From Methanobacteriaceae archaeon (GTDB lineage: Archaea; Methanobacteriota; Methanobacteria; Methanobacteriales; Methanobacteriaceae): a stretch of 24,389 bases of DNA. The translations under genes and the position numbers were made by a program. Position 1 is the first letter of the stretch. Each line of letters starts with the position of its first letter. Positions 1 to 6,062 of the stretch are shown piece after piece. The stretch covers positions 1-24,389 of the forward strand of contig CAAFWR010000047.1 in NCBI GenBank assembly GCA_900766745.1. The letters run 5' to 3'. The notes beneath the pieces are model-generated. The model did not search any database, was not told the origin of the DNA, and was given only the letters and a program-made list of their open reading frames with translations.

Positions 1-51
1 ATTTCTGATAATAGGCCAATTGTTTATAGGTATATGTTTTTGGAGGTACTT

Positions 52-1359
52 ATGAACAATTATAAATCGTTAAAAAAGCAGTTAAAATTCTGCATCAAAA
101 CCATGAATGATTCTTCTTCTCTATTTGTTGTTGATTCAAATAAGGATTTTACCCGAAAAAGAAAACATCTTTTTGGAAGCACTCTTTTCAATGTGCTTTT
201 ATTAGAGTCCGGATCTTTAAAAGATGAAATGTTTAAATTGTTTGGATATAAACTTGATACACCTACAGCTTCTTCATTTGTACAAGCACGTAGTAAGATT
301 CGCCCTGATGCATTCCATACATTATTCAATATGTTCAATGAACGAACACATAAAATCAAGCTTCACAAAGGCTATCGCCTTCTCGCTGTTGATGGTTCTG
401 TTCTGCCTATCAGCAGTGCTATCAAAGATACTAAAACCACTTTTTATAAGGCTAATAATTCGAATAAACCTTTCTCCGCCTATCATCTGAATACAAGCTA
501 CGATCTATTGGAATGTACTTATGATGATATTGTTCTTCAAGGAAATGCCGTAATGAATGAAAATGGTGCATTCAATGAAATAGTGGATAGATATGATGGT
601 CCTAAAGCTATTTTCATCGCGGACAGAGGCTATGAATCTATCAATTCTTTTGTGAAAGTAGGTATGAAGAACCATAAGTATTTGATCAGGGTAAAGGATA
701 TTCATTCTAGAACAAGCGTACTGCGTAGTTTTGGTCCTTTTCCAGATGCAGAATTTGATATGCATGTTCGTCGTACCCTAACTACTAAACAAACGAATGA
801 AATAAAAGCTCATCCTGAAATATATAAGTTTGTCCCTAAGAATCAGAGATTTGATTTTTTTGACGGAAGCCCATATTTTGATTTTGAATGTCGTGTTGCA
901 CGTTTTAAAATAAGTGATGATACCTACGAAAGTGTTATTACAAATTTAGATGAATCCGAATTCAATATACAAGATATTAAAGAACTGTACCACCTTCGTT
1001 GGGAGATTGAAACGAGTTATCGTGAATTGAAATATCATCTAGATTTAAATACGTTGCATTCAAAGAAAAGAATGTTTATAGAGCAGGAAATTTATGCAAA
1101 GCTGGTTCTATATAATTTCTGCAGCAGAGTAAGTAACAATATAAAAATTAAAGAAAAAGACAGAAAATACGAGTATCAATTAAATTATGTACGTGCCTTT
1201 CATATAATACGTAACTACCTAAAAGAAAAAGGTGGAAAGAATCCACCTGATATTGAATCACTGATAGCTAAAGAAATACTGCCAATCCGTCCTAATCGCC
1301 AGAATGAACGGAAAGTAAAAGCCAAATCACCGGTATCTTTTAACTATCGATATGATTAA
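52..1359 (+). CDS. IS4-family DDE transposase
   Basis: Cut-and-paste transposase of 435 aa acting on its own IS ends. The start is placed at 52, because GGAGG lies 5 nt upstream, rather than at the in-frame ATG at 34. The DDE residues are visible: the first D in LLAVDGS (about residue 114), the second in FIADRGYES (about 191) and E in YHLRWEIETSYRELK (about 320). The last fits the IS4 signature Y-x2-R-x3-E-x6-K. Length is normal for the family and no frameshift is seen, so it may be active. The relative at the right edge of the window is clearly related but differs at many positions, so the two are not a recent duplication. Confidence 0.95.
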   Translation: MNNYKSLKKQLKFCIKTMNDSSSLFVVDSNKDFTRKRKHLFGSTLFNVLLLESGSLKDEMFKLFGYKLDTPTASSFVQARSKIRPDAFHTLFNMFNERTHKIKLHKGYRLLAVDGSVLPISSAIKDTKTTFYKANNSNKPFSAYHLNTSYDLLECTYDDIVLQGNAVMNENGAFNEIVDRYDGPKAIFIADRGYESINSFVKVGMKNHKYLIRVKDIHSRTSVLRSFGPFPDAEFDMHVRRTLTTKQTNEIKAHPEIYKFVPKNQRFDFFDGSPYFDFECRVARFKISDDTYESVITNLDESEFNIQDIKELYHLRWEIETSYRELKYHLDLNTLHSKKRMFIEQEIYAKLVLYNFCSRVSNNIKIKEKDRKYEYQLNYVRAFHIIRNYLKEKGGKNPPDIESLIAKEILPIRPNRQNERKVKAKSPVSFNYRYD

Positions 1360-1385
1360 CAACTAATATTATATATTTTTTAAAA

Positions 1386-1403
1386 TGTAGTAGCAATACT
1401 ACA
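1386..1403 (+). terminator. Hairpin just after the left transposase gene
   Basis: Perfect 7-bp stem TGTAGTA/TACTACA with a GCAA tetraloop, followed by ATTTTC. The right IS has a hairpin of different sequence (GCAGCA/TGCTGC) at the same place, also followed by a T-rich stretch. The structure is therefore kept while the sequence changes, which fits a transcription terminator of the transposase mRNA. Confidence 0.6.
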
Positions 1404-1430
1404 ATTTTCGTCGTGCCTTCAAATAAAAAT

Positions 1431-1458
1431 ACCATCCAGACAATAGTATCCGGATGGT
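1431..1458 (-). terminator. Hairpin inside the IS end, possible terminator on the minus strand
   Basis: ACCATCC pairs with GGATGGT. On the minus strand the stem is followed by ATTTTTATTT, so it could stop transcription entering the IS from the TM2 gene. The right IS has an equivalent hairpin at 23023-23054. Confidence 0.45.
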
Positions 1459-1614
1459 TCGTCATCTCTTAACTTAATGACATTGGCTAAATGTGCCTCC
1501 TACTCGTTGGACCCTCACAGCACTGTATTCTTGGAACAAATCCTCATACAATGGTACGTACTATACATGGTTAAAATTTCCATTTCAAACGCACAGCCCG
1601 TTTTTTTTATTTAA

Positions 1615-2061
1615 TTAGACGTAAATCATTCCGTTAGCGTCTGCTGGAGTACATAATGCTTTGATTAATTGAATTAAAACAATGATTGCAGGAATCCATG
1701 TCCAACAGAAGAAAAGCATAAGCAGTCCAGAGCCAATTTTTCCAGCTAAGAATTGGTGGAAACCGAGCCCTCCAAAAAACAAACAAATCAAACAATAAGC
1801 AATCTTGTTTACTGGTTTTGTGTTTGGAATTGTCTGATTTACGTTTACATAAACATTTTGAGAACTTGCTCCGTTATTGCCTTGTTGTTTTTCATTTGCG
1901 GAATCCGCTTTGACAATGATAGGGTTGCTGTCTTTATTGTAGATAGTAACAACATCTCCAACCATTGGGGTGTAGTTGAAACATGTCAGCGCAAAGCTTT
2001 CTGTATGCCCGTCGTCGAATCCAATCAAAGCGTTTGTTCCGTCGATTTTAAGAACTTTCAT
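1615..2061 (-). CDS. TM2-domain membrane protein
   Basis: A 148-aa protein with AAGGAGGG about 10 nt upstream of the ATG. The first 60 or so residues look like a small soluble beta-rich domain. A Gln/Asn-rich linker follows, then a C-terminal TM2 domain (about residues 82-138) with two hydrophobic helices. The joining region has the Gly/Phe-rich GGLGFHQFLAGKIGSG segment typical of TM2 domains. TM2 proteins are widespread small membrane proteins without a general assigned function. The gene stands alone between the left IS and a plus-strand promoter, so context gives no clue to its role. Confidence 0.85.
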   Translation of the reverse strand: MKVLKIDGTNALIGFDDGHTESFALTCFNYTPMVGDVVTIYNKDSNPIIVKADSANEKQQGNNGASSQNVYVNVNQTIPNTKPVNKIAYCLICLFFGGLGFHQFLAGKIGSGLLMLFFCWTWIPAIIVLIQLIKALCTPADANGMIYV

Positions 2062-2280
2062 AAGATATTAACCCTCCTTAAATACATTGAACCAGAAAAT
2101 AAACCGAACAGATTTCGCCGCTTAAAGTGCTGCTAAGGAGCAAGGGCTATTCGGAGGTGATGAGAAATTTTTTCAGGCCCCTCGAAACTATTCTGAACAC
2201 AGGAAATTGCATAATTAAAAAAATAAGATGTTCAGAGATGTCGAGATGAAGTAGTTAAGAAAATGAGGACGGCAAAAAAG

Positions 2281-2308
2281 TTGCAAAGGGTATTATATGT
2301 GCTATAAT
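2281..2308 (+). promoter_or_regulatory. Strong sigma-A-type promoter with extended -10
   Basis: TTGCAA (2281-2286), 16-nt spacer, TATAAT (2303-2308) preceded by TGC, giving the extended -10 TGnTATAAT. It is among the best promoters in the window, and no long plus-strand ORF follows it. Confidence 0.75.
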
Positions 2309-2314
2309 ATAGAA

Positions 2315-2477
2315 AACGAAAAGAAGCGGTGTACCCTACCAAAACAAGTGGAAGCGAAAAAAGCGGTCAATCCTTTTTGGGTTGACCATTTCTTTATTTT
2401 AGGAGTAGTTATGCCCTACAGGATATATGCAAAAAGTGAAAGGCTTGTTTAAGCAGATTGTATGTCTGCTTTTTTTT
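2315..2477 (+). ncRNA. Candidate short transcript with two hairpins and a 13-codon ORF
   Basis: The promoter at 2281-2308 should start a transcript near 2315. A first hairpin (GGTCAA/TTGACC, 2365-2387) is followed by a T-rich stretch and could stop some transcripts. Then AGGAG (2401-2405) precedes ATG at 2411, a 13-codon ORF (2411-2452) reading MPYRIYAKSERLV. A strong terminator follows at 2451-2477. Alternatives are a regulatory small RNA, a leader with an attenuator, or a very small peptide gene. I do not recognise the family. Confidence 0.5.
2451..2477 (+). terminator. Rho-independent terminator
   Basis: AAGCAGA (2451-2457) pairs with TCTGCTT (2465-2471) and runs into a T tract. It ends the short transcript described above. 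Confidence 0.75.
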
Positions 2478-2492
2478 CTGCTCATTTTCCAG

Positions 2493-2516
2493 AAAAAAAC
2501 ACATCATATGATGTGT
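2493..2516 (-). terminator. Terminator of the minus-strand paralogue operon
   Basis: An 18-nt perfect palindrome (ACACATCA mirrored by TGATGTGT, 2499-2516). On the minus strand it is followed by seven T residues. It lies just beyond the stop of the last operon gene at 2524. Confidence 0.75.
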
Positions 2517-2523
2517 CTTTCAA

Positions 2524-2871
2524 TTACCATTCTTCAATATCCTTAATTGTATACGATTCACAATCAAATCTTTTTTCTTCCTCATCCCAGTATCGTTTCT
2601 CAACAGTTACGGTACAAGGAATTTGAAGAGCTTCCACATATCCGTAGATATGATGCAATTCTACAACAATACAGCCTTCCAACGTTCCAATACCGTTATC
2701 ATCCCATTCAATTTCATTTAAAACATCTTCGACATCTGTCGTGCGAATACCATCATTTCTTAAATAGTATAAGTCTCGACTATCGTTTAATTTATCGACC
2801 TTTTCTCGATATTCCTCATTCCCGTACCAGTCGGGAAATTCTTTGAATTGATCTAGTTGTTCTTTTGTCAT
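2524..2871 (-). CDS. Hypothetical acidic protein, last gene of the paralogue operon
   Basis: A 115-aa soluble, acidic protein with no signal peptide, membrane segment or motif I recognise. Its ATG overlaps the stop of the frameshifted paralogue upstream by four bases (ATGA), so its translation is probably coupled to that gene. It is not visibly a member of the YGF/IYDD family that fills the rest of the operon. It could be a partner or an unrelated passenger. Confidence 0.7.
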   Translation of the reverse strand: MTKEQLDQFKEFPDWYGNEEYREKVDKLNDSRDLYYLRNDGIRTTDVEDVLNEIEWDDNGIGTLEGCIVVELHHIYGYVEALQIPCTVTVEKRYWDEEEKRFDCESYTIKDIEEW

Positions 2872-3447
2872 TTTCTTTTCTCCTTTTCTTTTTCGAATAA
2901 TTCTATTTCTTGCAAAGCTATATCCAAGGCTTCCTCGAAATCTTCCAAACTTCTATCCAAAGGAATCGTTACCTGAAAGAACTTATCTCCTATCTCGTTT
3001 TGAAATACAGCAATGTCAGCACGTTTTCTAGGAATATACTTCCAGCCATCAGCTTTGAGTTTTGATGCGAGATTTTCTGGAGTTTTACACATCACAATAC
3101 CATCGTCCTTTCTCAATGATGATTTTTGACGGAATGTTATCTTCGCTTGATAATTCCAGCCAAAACTTATCATTTTTATCTTTAACAACATATACTAATA
3201 ATCCATACTCTTTTAAAGAGGTTTCCAGAGTTCCTGTAATAATCGGCTCATTTCCATCTAAAGAATACTCAGAAACAACTGGATAAGCCGTCTGATTTAA
3301 CGAATGTGTTTTTGGTTTTGAATCGTCGTATATAATACCTTGAATGTTAGAATCATCTATTATTTTGGAAAATGGCTTGAAGCCATATTGACTGTATTTT
3401 GACATTATATTTAAAAAATGAATGAAATTTAAGCCTTTAGAACTCAT
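2868..3447 (-). pseudogene. YGF/IYDD-family paralogue broken by a one-base insertion
   Basis: Two overlapping ORFs make up one member of the family. The first begins at 3447 after AAAGGAGATAA and stops at 3085 just after GRWYCDV. The second frame continues with CKTPENLASKLKADGWKY down to 2868. In the intact neighbour (3461-4009) the same join reads SCDCKTPEILMSKLE. Here the DNA reads GAT G TGT AAA instead of GAT TGT AAA, so one extra G near 3090 explains the break. Removing it gives a continuous 192-aa protein, close to the neighbour's 182 aa. It could be a true pseudogene, a sequencing error or, less likely, a programmed shift. Confidence 0.85.
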
Positions 3448-3460
3448 AAAATTATCTCCT

Positions 3461-4009
3461 TTATTTCTTAGCAAACTCTTTAAGCTTCTTATCGTATTTC
3501 TTGATTTTATTCCAAGCGATTTCTAAATCTTTGTTGAAACATTCCAAATCTTTATCAATAGGTATTGCTATCTCAAAAAAATTGACTCCATCTATAAGTT
3601 CTTCAAGCTTACAGTATACGGCATAATCTTCGTGTCTTTCAAATATTCGTTTCCAATCATTTGATTCAAGTTTTGACATGAGAATTTCAGGGGTTTTGCA
3701 ATCACATGACCAGACTCCTTCTTTGACTATGATAGGGTTAAATTTATCATCTCTAGATGTCAACTCAATCCATGTTTCGTTTTTTGAATCTCGAACAACT
3801 TTTGCAATAAAATCGGTATCAAGCAAATTAAACCTAGATATAACAGGATAAGCTGTTTTGTTAAAACCACATTCTTTACCATTTAAATCATCATAGATGA
3901 TACCTTTTACAACTTTGCTATTATCTTTTAAATCAGAAAGAGCATTGAAGCCAAACAAGGTTTCTTCTGCTAATTTGTTTAACATTTTGACTGTTTCTAA
4001 ATTATTCAT
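3461..4009 (-). CDS. YGF/IYDD-family protein of unknown function (full-length paralogue)
   Basis: A 182-aa soluble protein. The ATG at 4009 is chosen because AAAGGAGAT lies just upstream, rather than the in-frame start at 4051. It is the only intact two-part member. The N-terminal part has an F/YGF-x-ALS-x-L motif, KGIIYDD and KTAYPVIS, and a strand ending in KEGVWSCD. The C-terminal part (about residues 115-182) begins CKTPEILMSKL and carries a PIDKDLECF block and a Lys-rich helix. No family assignment is possible by eye. Genes for three relatives lie directly beside it in the same direction, suggesting local tandem duplication and divergence. Confidence 0.75.
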   Translation of the reverse strand: MNNLETVKMLNKLAEETLFGFNALSDLKDNSKVVKGIIYDDLNGKECGFNKTAYPVISRFNLLDTDFIAKVVRDSKNETWIELTSRDDKFNPIIVKEGVWSCDCKTPEILMSKLESNDWKRIFERHEDYAVYCKLEELIDGVNFFEIAIPIDKDLECFNKDLEIAWNKIKKYDKKLKEFAKK

Positions 4010-4029
4010 GATAAAATCTCCTTTAACTA

Positions 4030-4407
4030 CTAAAACATAGTAGTTTTCCATTTACCATCTTTAATGATGATACAAAAATTCACATCAACTTCACTTAATA
4101 TTTCAGCATATATTTCATCTTTACTTTTTACAACGAAAGCTCTAAGGTAATAATCAGATAAAATTTCATCCATCATTGAAAAAACGCGTGGAACACCATT
4201 ATTAAATAAACAGTAATCGTATACCATCGGATAAGCAGTCTTGTCAGAACCTATGCTTTTACTTTCAGAATCATCATACCCGATATCATCATACACGACA
4301 GCTCGAATATCTGAACTCGCATTTAGCTCGGAAAGAGCAATAAACCCATACTTACTGCTTCTTGCAATTTTATTTAATTGTTCGATTGTTTTTTGATCCA
4401 TAATCAT
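4030..4407 (-). CDS. YGF/IYDD-family protein, N-terminal domain only
   Basis: About 125 aa. The likely start is ATG 4407 (or 4401), with AAAGGTGTGAG upstream. The ORF is open further upstream, but that part reads as hydrophobic non-family sequence. It shares KYGFIALSEL, VVYDD and DKTAYPMVYDY with its neighbours and stops soon after IIKDGKWKTTMF. That is where the full-length paralogue goes on into its second domain, so it is a single-domain version. The next gene's ribosome-binding site lies directly after its stop, supporting a polycistronic operon. Confidence 0.7.
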   Translation of the reverse strand: MIMDQKTIEQLNKIARSSKYGFIALSELNASSDIRAVVYDDIGYDDSESKSIGSDKTAYPMVYDYCLFNNGVPRVFSMMDEILSDYYLRAFVVKSKDEIYAEILSEVDVNFCIIIKDGKWKTTMF

Positions 4408-4500
4408 AACACTCACACCTTTATACATATATAATATACCATATAATACATTATATATCCAGTAATTTCTCGTCATTTCCCCCAAAAACCAACTAAAGAA

Positions 4501-4869
4501 TCAGTACATTTCGTTATACCATCTACCACCTTTCACGATAGCTTTAAAACTCTTGTCAGACATCTGCTTAACTTCCATCCAAACATCGAAATCTTGCTTA
4601 ACGACAGTAACTTCGACTCCGTAACAATCCCATACATCATTCCATGTTTTTAAATGATTGATGGAATTTGATACGATTTCTTTGGAAGGTGAGCTGATTG
4701 CTTTGTATAATGTTTGGATTTCTTTCTGGACAAAGGTTCTGTCGTCGTAGATTATTCCTTTAAATTCCTCATCATTTTTAGTCAAATTGGATAATGATTT
4801 GAAACCATATTGGCTTCTTTCCGCCATTTCATTCAAGAATCCAATTATTTTCACATATACCATATTCAT
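4501..4869 (-). CDS. YGF/IYDD-family protein, N-terminal domain only, first gene of the operon
   Basis: A 122-aa protein with GAGGAGGGTG upstream of ATG 4869. Family marks are RSQYGFKSLSNL, FKGIIYDDR, LYKAIS and a final KGGRWYNEMY. It lacks the second domain. It is the most diverged member, with about ten extra residues between the IYDD and tyrosine motifs. As the first gene of the operon it sits behind the promoter at 4896-4924. Function unknown. Confidence 0.7.
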   Translation of the reverse strand: MNMVYVKIIGFLNEMAERSQYGFKSLSNLTKNDEEFKGIIYDDRTFVQKEIQTLYKAISSPSKEIVSNSINHLKTWNDVWDCYGVEVTVVKQDFDVWMEVKQMSDKSFKAIVKGGRWYNEMY

Positions 4870-4895
4870 AAAACACCCTCCTCAACAACCTAGAA

Positions 4896-4924
4896 ATTAT
4901 ATATGATGTGAAGATGATTTGGAA
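4896..4924 (-). promoter_or_regulatory. Probable promoter of the YGF/IYDD operon
   Basis: On the minus strand TATAAT (4901-4896) lies about 27 nt before ATG 4869. It is preceded after 17 nt by TTCCAA, a weak -35 element. The -10 is perfect. Confidence 0.5.
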
Positions 4925-5043
4925 GATATACTTTCACATGATCTAACAAAATGTTTTGATATTTTAAAGATTAGAGTAAGATATATTATATATGCAGTCA
5001 GTTAAGAGACTGTTTAAGTTTTTCAATTTATCATTCTTTCTAA

Positions 5044-5084
5044 AAGCTCCTTATTTCTCTCTTTCTAGGAGCTTCTTTTTTTTT
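5044..5084 (+). terminator. Strong terminator on the plus strand with no recognised gene upstream
   Basis: AAGCTCCT (5044-5051) pairs with AGGAGCTT (5067-5074), followed by C and nine T residues. No convincing plus-strand gene lies before it. It may end a short RNA starting near 4990, just after a TATTATATA stretch. Confidence 0.65.
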
Positions 5085-5145
5085 GCGTTTAGGAAAATCC
5101 CACCTCTAACTTTTCAGTATCCCACCATTAACTATGCAAAGAAAT

Positions 5146-5181
5146 GTTATACCCCTAAGTATAAAGTTAAAAGGGTATAAC
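5146..5181. repeat. Perfect 9-bp inverted repeat
   Basis: GTTATACCC (5146-5154) and GGGTATAAC (5173-5181) are separated by 18 nt. No T tract follows on either strand, so an operator or RNA hairpin is more likely than a terminator. It lies about 60 bp upstream of the small RNA candidate. Confidence 0.5.
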
Positions 5182-5244
5182 AAAAGATATTTTATCGTTT
5201 TATGTCTAGTCAATTTCGAGAAAACTTGTTATTATATATACGAT

Positions 5245-5364
5245 ATACGCCTTCTGTAGAGGCTTACAAAACTTCAAGTCGTAGAAGTTTATCATAATGC
5301 CCTAACATAACTTCTGCGACACTCCAAAAAAATACGCCTGATTTTCGAATCATGGCGTTTTTTT
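5245..5364 (+). ncRNA. Structured small RNA candidate with its own terminator
   Basis: Three stems follow each other. First is a short GCCT/AGGC hairpin (5249-5263). Next is a 12-bp stem GTCGTAGAAGTT/AACTTCTGCGAC (5278-5289 with 5309-5320, all paired with one G-U). Last is a terminator ACGCC..GATT-TTCG-AATC..GGCGT followed by seven T residues (5334-5364). An AT-rich TTATTATATA stretch just upstream could hold the -10 element. No ORF with a ribosome-binding site lies inside. The layout resembles a trans-acting or plasmid-type antisense RNA, but I cannot assign a family. Confidence 0.6.
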
Positions 5365-5409
5365 GTATCTTAACAGTCTTGATTTGATACTCAGTTCAGA
5401 ATCTCTTAT

Positions 5410-5601
5410 TTAACTGGTTTTGCCCCTGTACTTGCTATAAACGAATTTACCATTTTCACCATCTACAAGTTTTGCAGCACCAATTTCAATGATTTGATTT
5501 GTATAAGGATTTAATCCTGTTGTTTCTAAATTAATAGTATAGGGTTCTTTGTAGCCAGTTGCAAATGTTTTACATGTAATATATAAGTGTTCACTATTCA
5601 T
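5410..5601 (-). CDS. Truncated DnaQ-like 3'-5' exonuclease fragment, catalytic Asp replaced
   Basis: A 63-aa ORF with AAAGGAGGA before the ATG. Residues 21-49 contain NLETTGLNPYTNQIIEIGA, the ExoI block of DEDD exonucleases (usual form DLETTGL....IIEIGA). Here the first metal-binding Asp is Asn, while the Glu two residues on is kept. The ExoII and ExoIII blocks are missing and the protein ends 20 residues after the motif. It cannot be an active exonuclease. The good ribosome-binding site and extended -10 promoter suggest that it is still expressed. A decayed remnant is the simplest reading; a small regulatory or decoy protein is possible. Confidence 0.6.
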   Translation of the reverse strand: MNSEHLYITCKTFATGYKEPYTINLETTGLNPYTNQIIEIGAAKLVDGENGKFVYSKYRGKTS

Positions 5602-5628
5602 AAAATTCCTCCTTTATATTCCATATAT

Positions 5629-5637
5629 ATTATACCA
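5629..5637 (-). promoter_or_regulatory. Extended -10 promoter before the exonuclease fragment
   Basis: TGGTATAAT on the minus strand (TATAAT at 5634-5629), about 30 nt upstream of the start, without a clear -35. The same ATGGTATAAT core precedes the hsdM-like gene and the 16835 gene. Confidence 0.55.
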
Positions 5638-5679
5638 TGACAAGCTTGATAGACTTTGCAGGGTTATGTCATCTTATAC

Positions 5680-5711
5680 AAAAAAAACTCCTGATTTTTC
5701 TCAGGAGTTTT
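5680..5711 (-). terminator. Terminator at the end of the defence operon
   Basis: AAACTCCTGA (5685-5694) pairs with TCAGGAGTTT (5701-5710). On the minus strand it is followed by eight T residues. It lies about 65 bp after the MazG-like gene and could also act on the plus strand (TTTT after the stem). Confidence 0.8.
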
Positions 5712-5774
5712 GCTGTTTATGATTAAACTTTGAAAACATCTTCGAATGAAAAATTATCTTCATCAAGAAGTTTA

Positions 5775-6062
5775 TTAGTTCTGATTTGATACTTTATTTA
5801 AAGCTTCTTGCTTGACTTGTTTTACGTCCTTGTCTAGATTCAAAAGGAACTTAACTTGTTCCAGGCAGATCTCAACATCTGCCAGTTCTTTTACAAGATT
5901 TTGTTCAGCTTCTTGTTTGGATACTTTCGTAATCTGACCAATTCCTCGACATCTGTTATATTTTGCGACAGCTTGAATCAGTTCAGCACATTCTTCCTGT
6001 ATTTGCCATAAAAGAACGTCTTTGCCGAGCTTTCTGGCGTTTTGTTTGGATTGTTCGGTCAT
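5775..6062 (-). CDS. MazG-like nucleotide pyrophosphohydrolase
   Basis: A 95-aa all-helical protein with the metal-binding pattern of the MazG/dUTPase-like superfamily: ExxE at residues 24-27 (EECAE) and ExxD at 59-62 (ELAD). Enzymes of this group hydrolyse NTPs or dNTPs to monophosphate and pyrophosphate. Single-domain forms of this size are common in phages and mobile elements. Its ATG overlaps the hsdS stop by four bases (ATGA), so it is translationally coupled to the restriction-modification genes. The substrate cannot be read from sequence. Confidence 0.8.
   Translation of the reverse strand: MTEQSKQNARKLGKDVLLWQIQEECAELIQAVAKYNRCRGIGQITKVSKQEAEQNLVKELADVEICLEQVKFLLNLDKDVKQVKQEALNKVSNQN

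Larger units (their letters stand above)
1..1485 (+). mobile_element. IS4-family insertion sequence, left copy (5' end outside window)
   Basis: The element contains one transposase gene and a 3' flank with two hairpins. The inner boundary is inferred by comparison with the right-hand copy. Both elements have, after the transposase stop, a hairpin followed by TTTT(C/T)GTCGTG, then a CAAATAAAA stretch, a second hairpin and TTAACTWAATGACATTG. Similarity stops there, at about 1485 here and 22998 in the right copy. The predicted terminal sequence, read inward, is CAATGTCATTWAGTTAAGA. The left terminus is cut off by the window, so inverted repeats and target duplications cannot be checked. Confidence 0.75.

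Noticed and set aside
4992..5180. Plus-strand ORF of 62 codons
   Set aside because: A strong terminator lies inside it and there is no ribosome-binding site; Phe/Lys-rich because of T/A-rich DNA.
5711..5774. Short frame after the MazG-like gene reading NKLLDEDNFSFEDVFKV-stop
   Set aside because: It looks protein-like, but a stop lies just upstream in the same frame and there is no start signal. A relic of a lost gene is possible but not supported.
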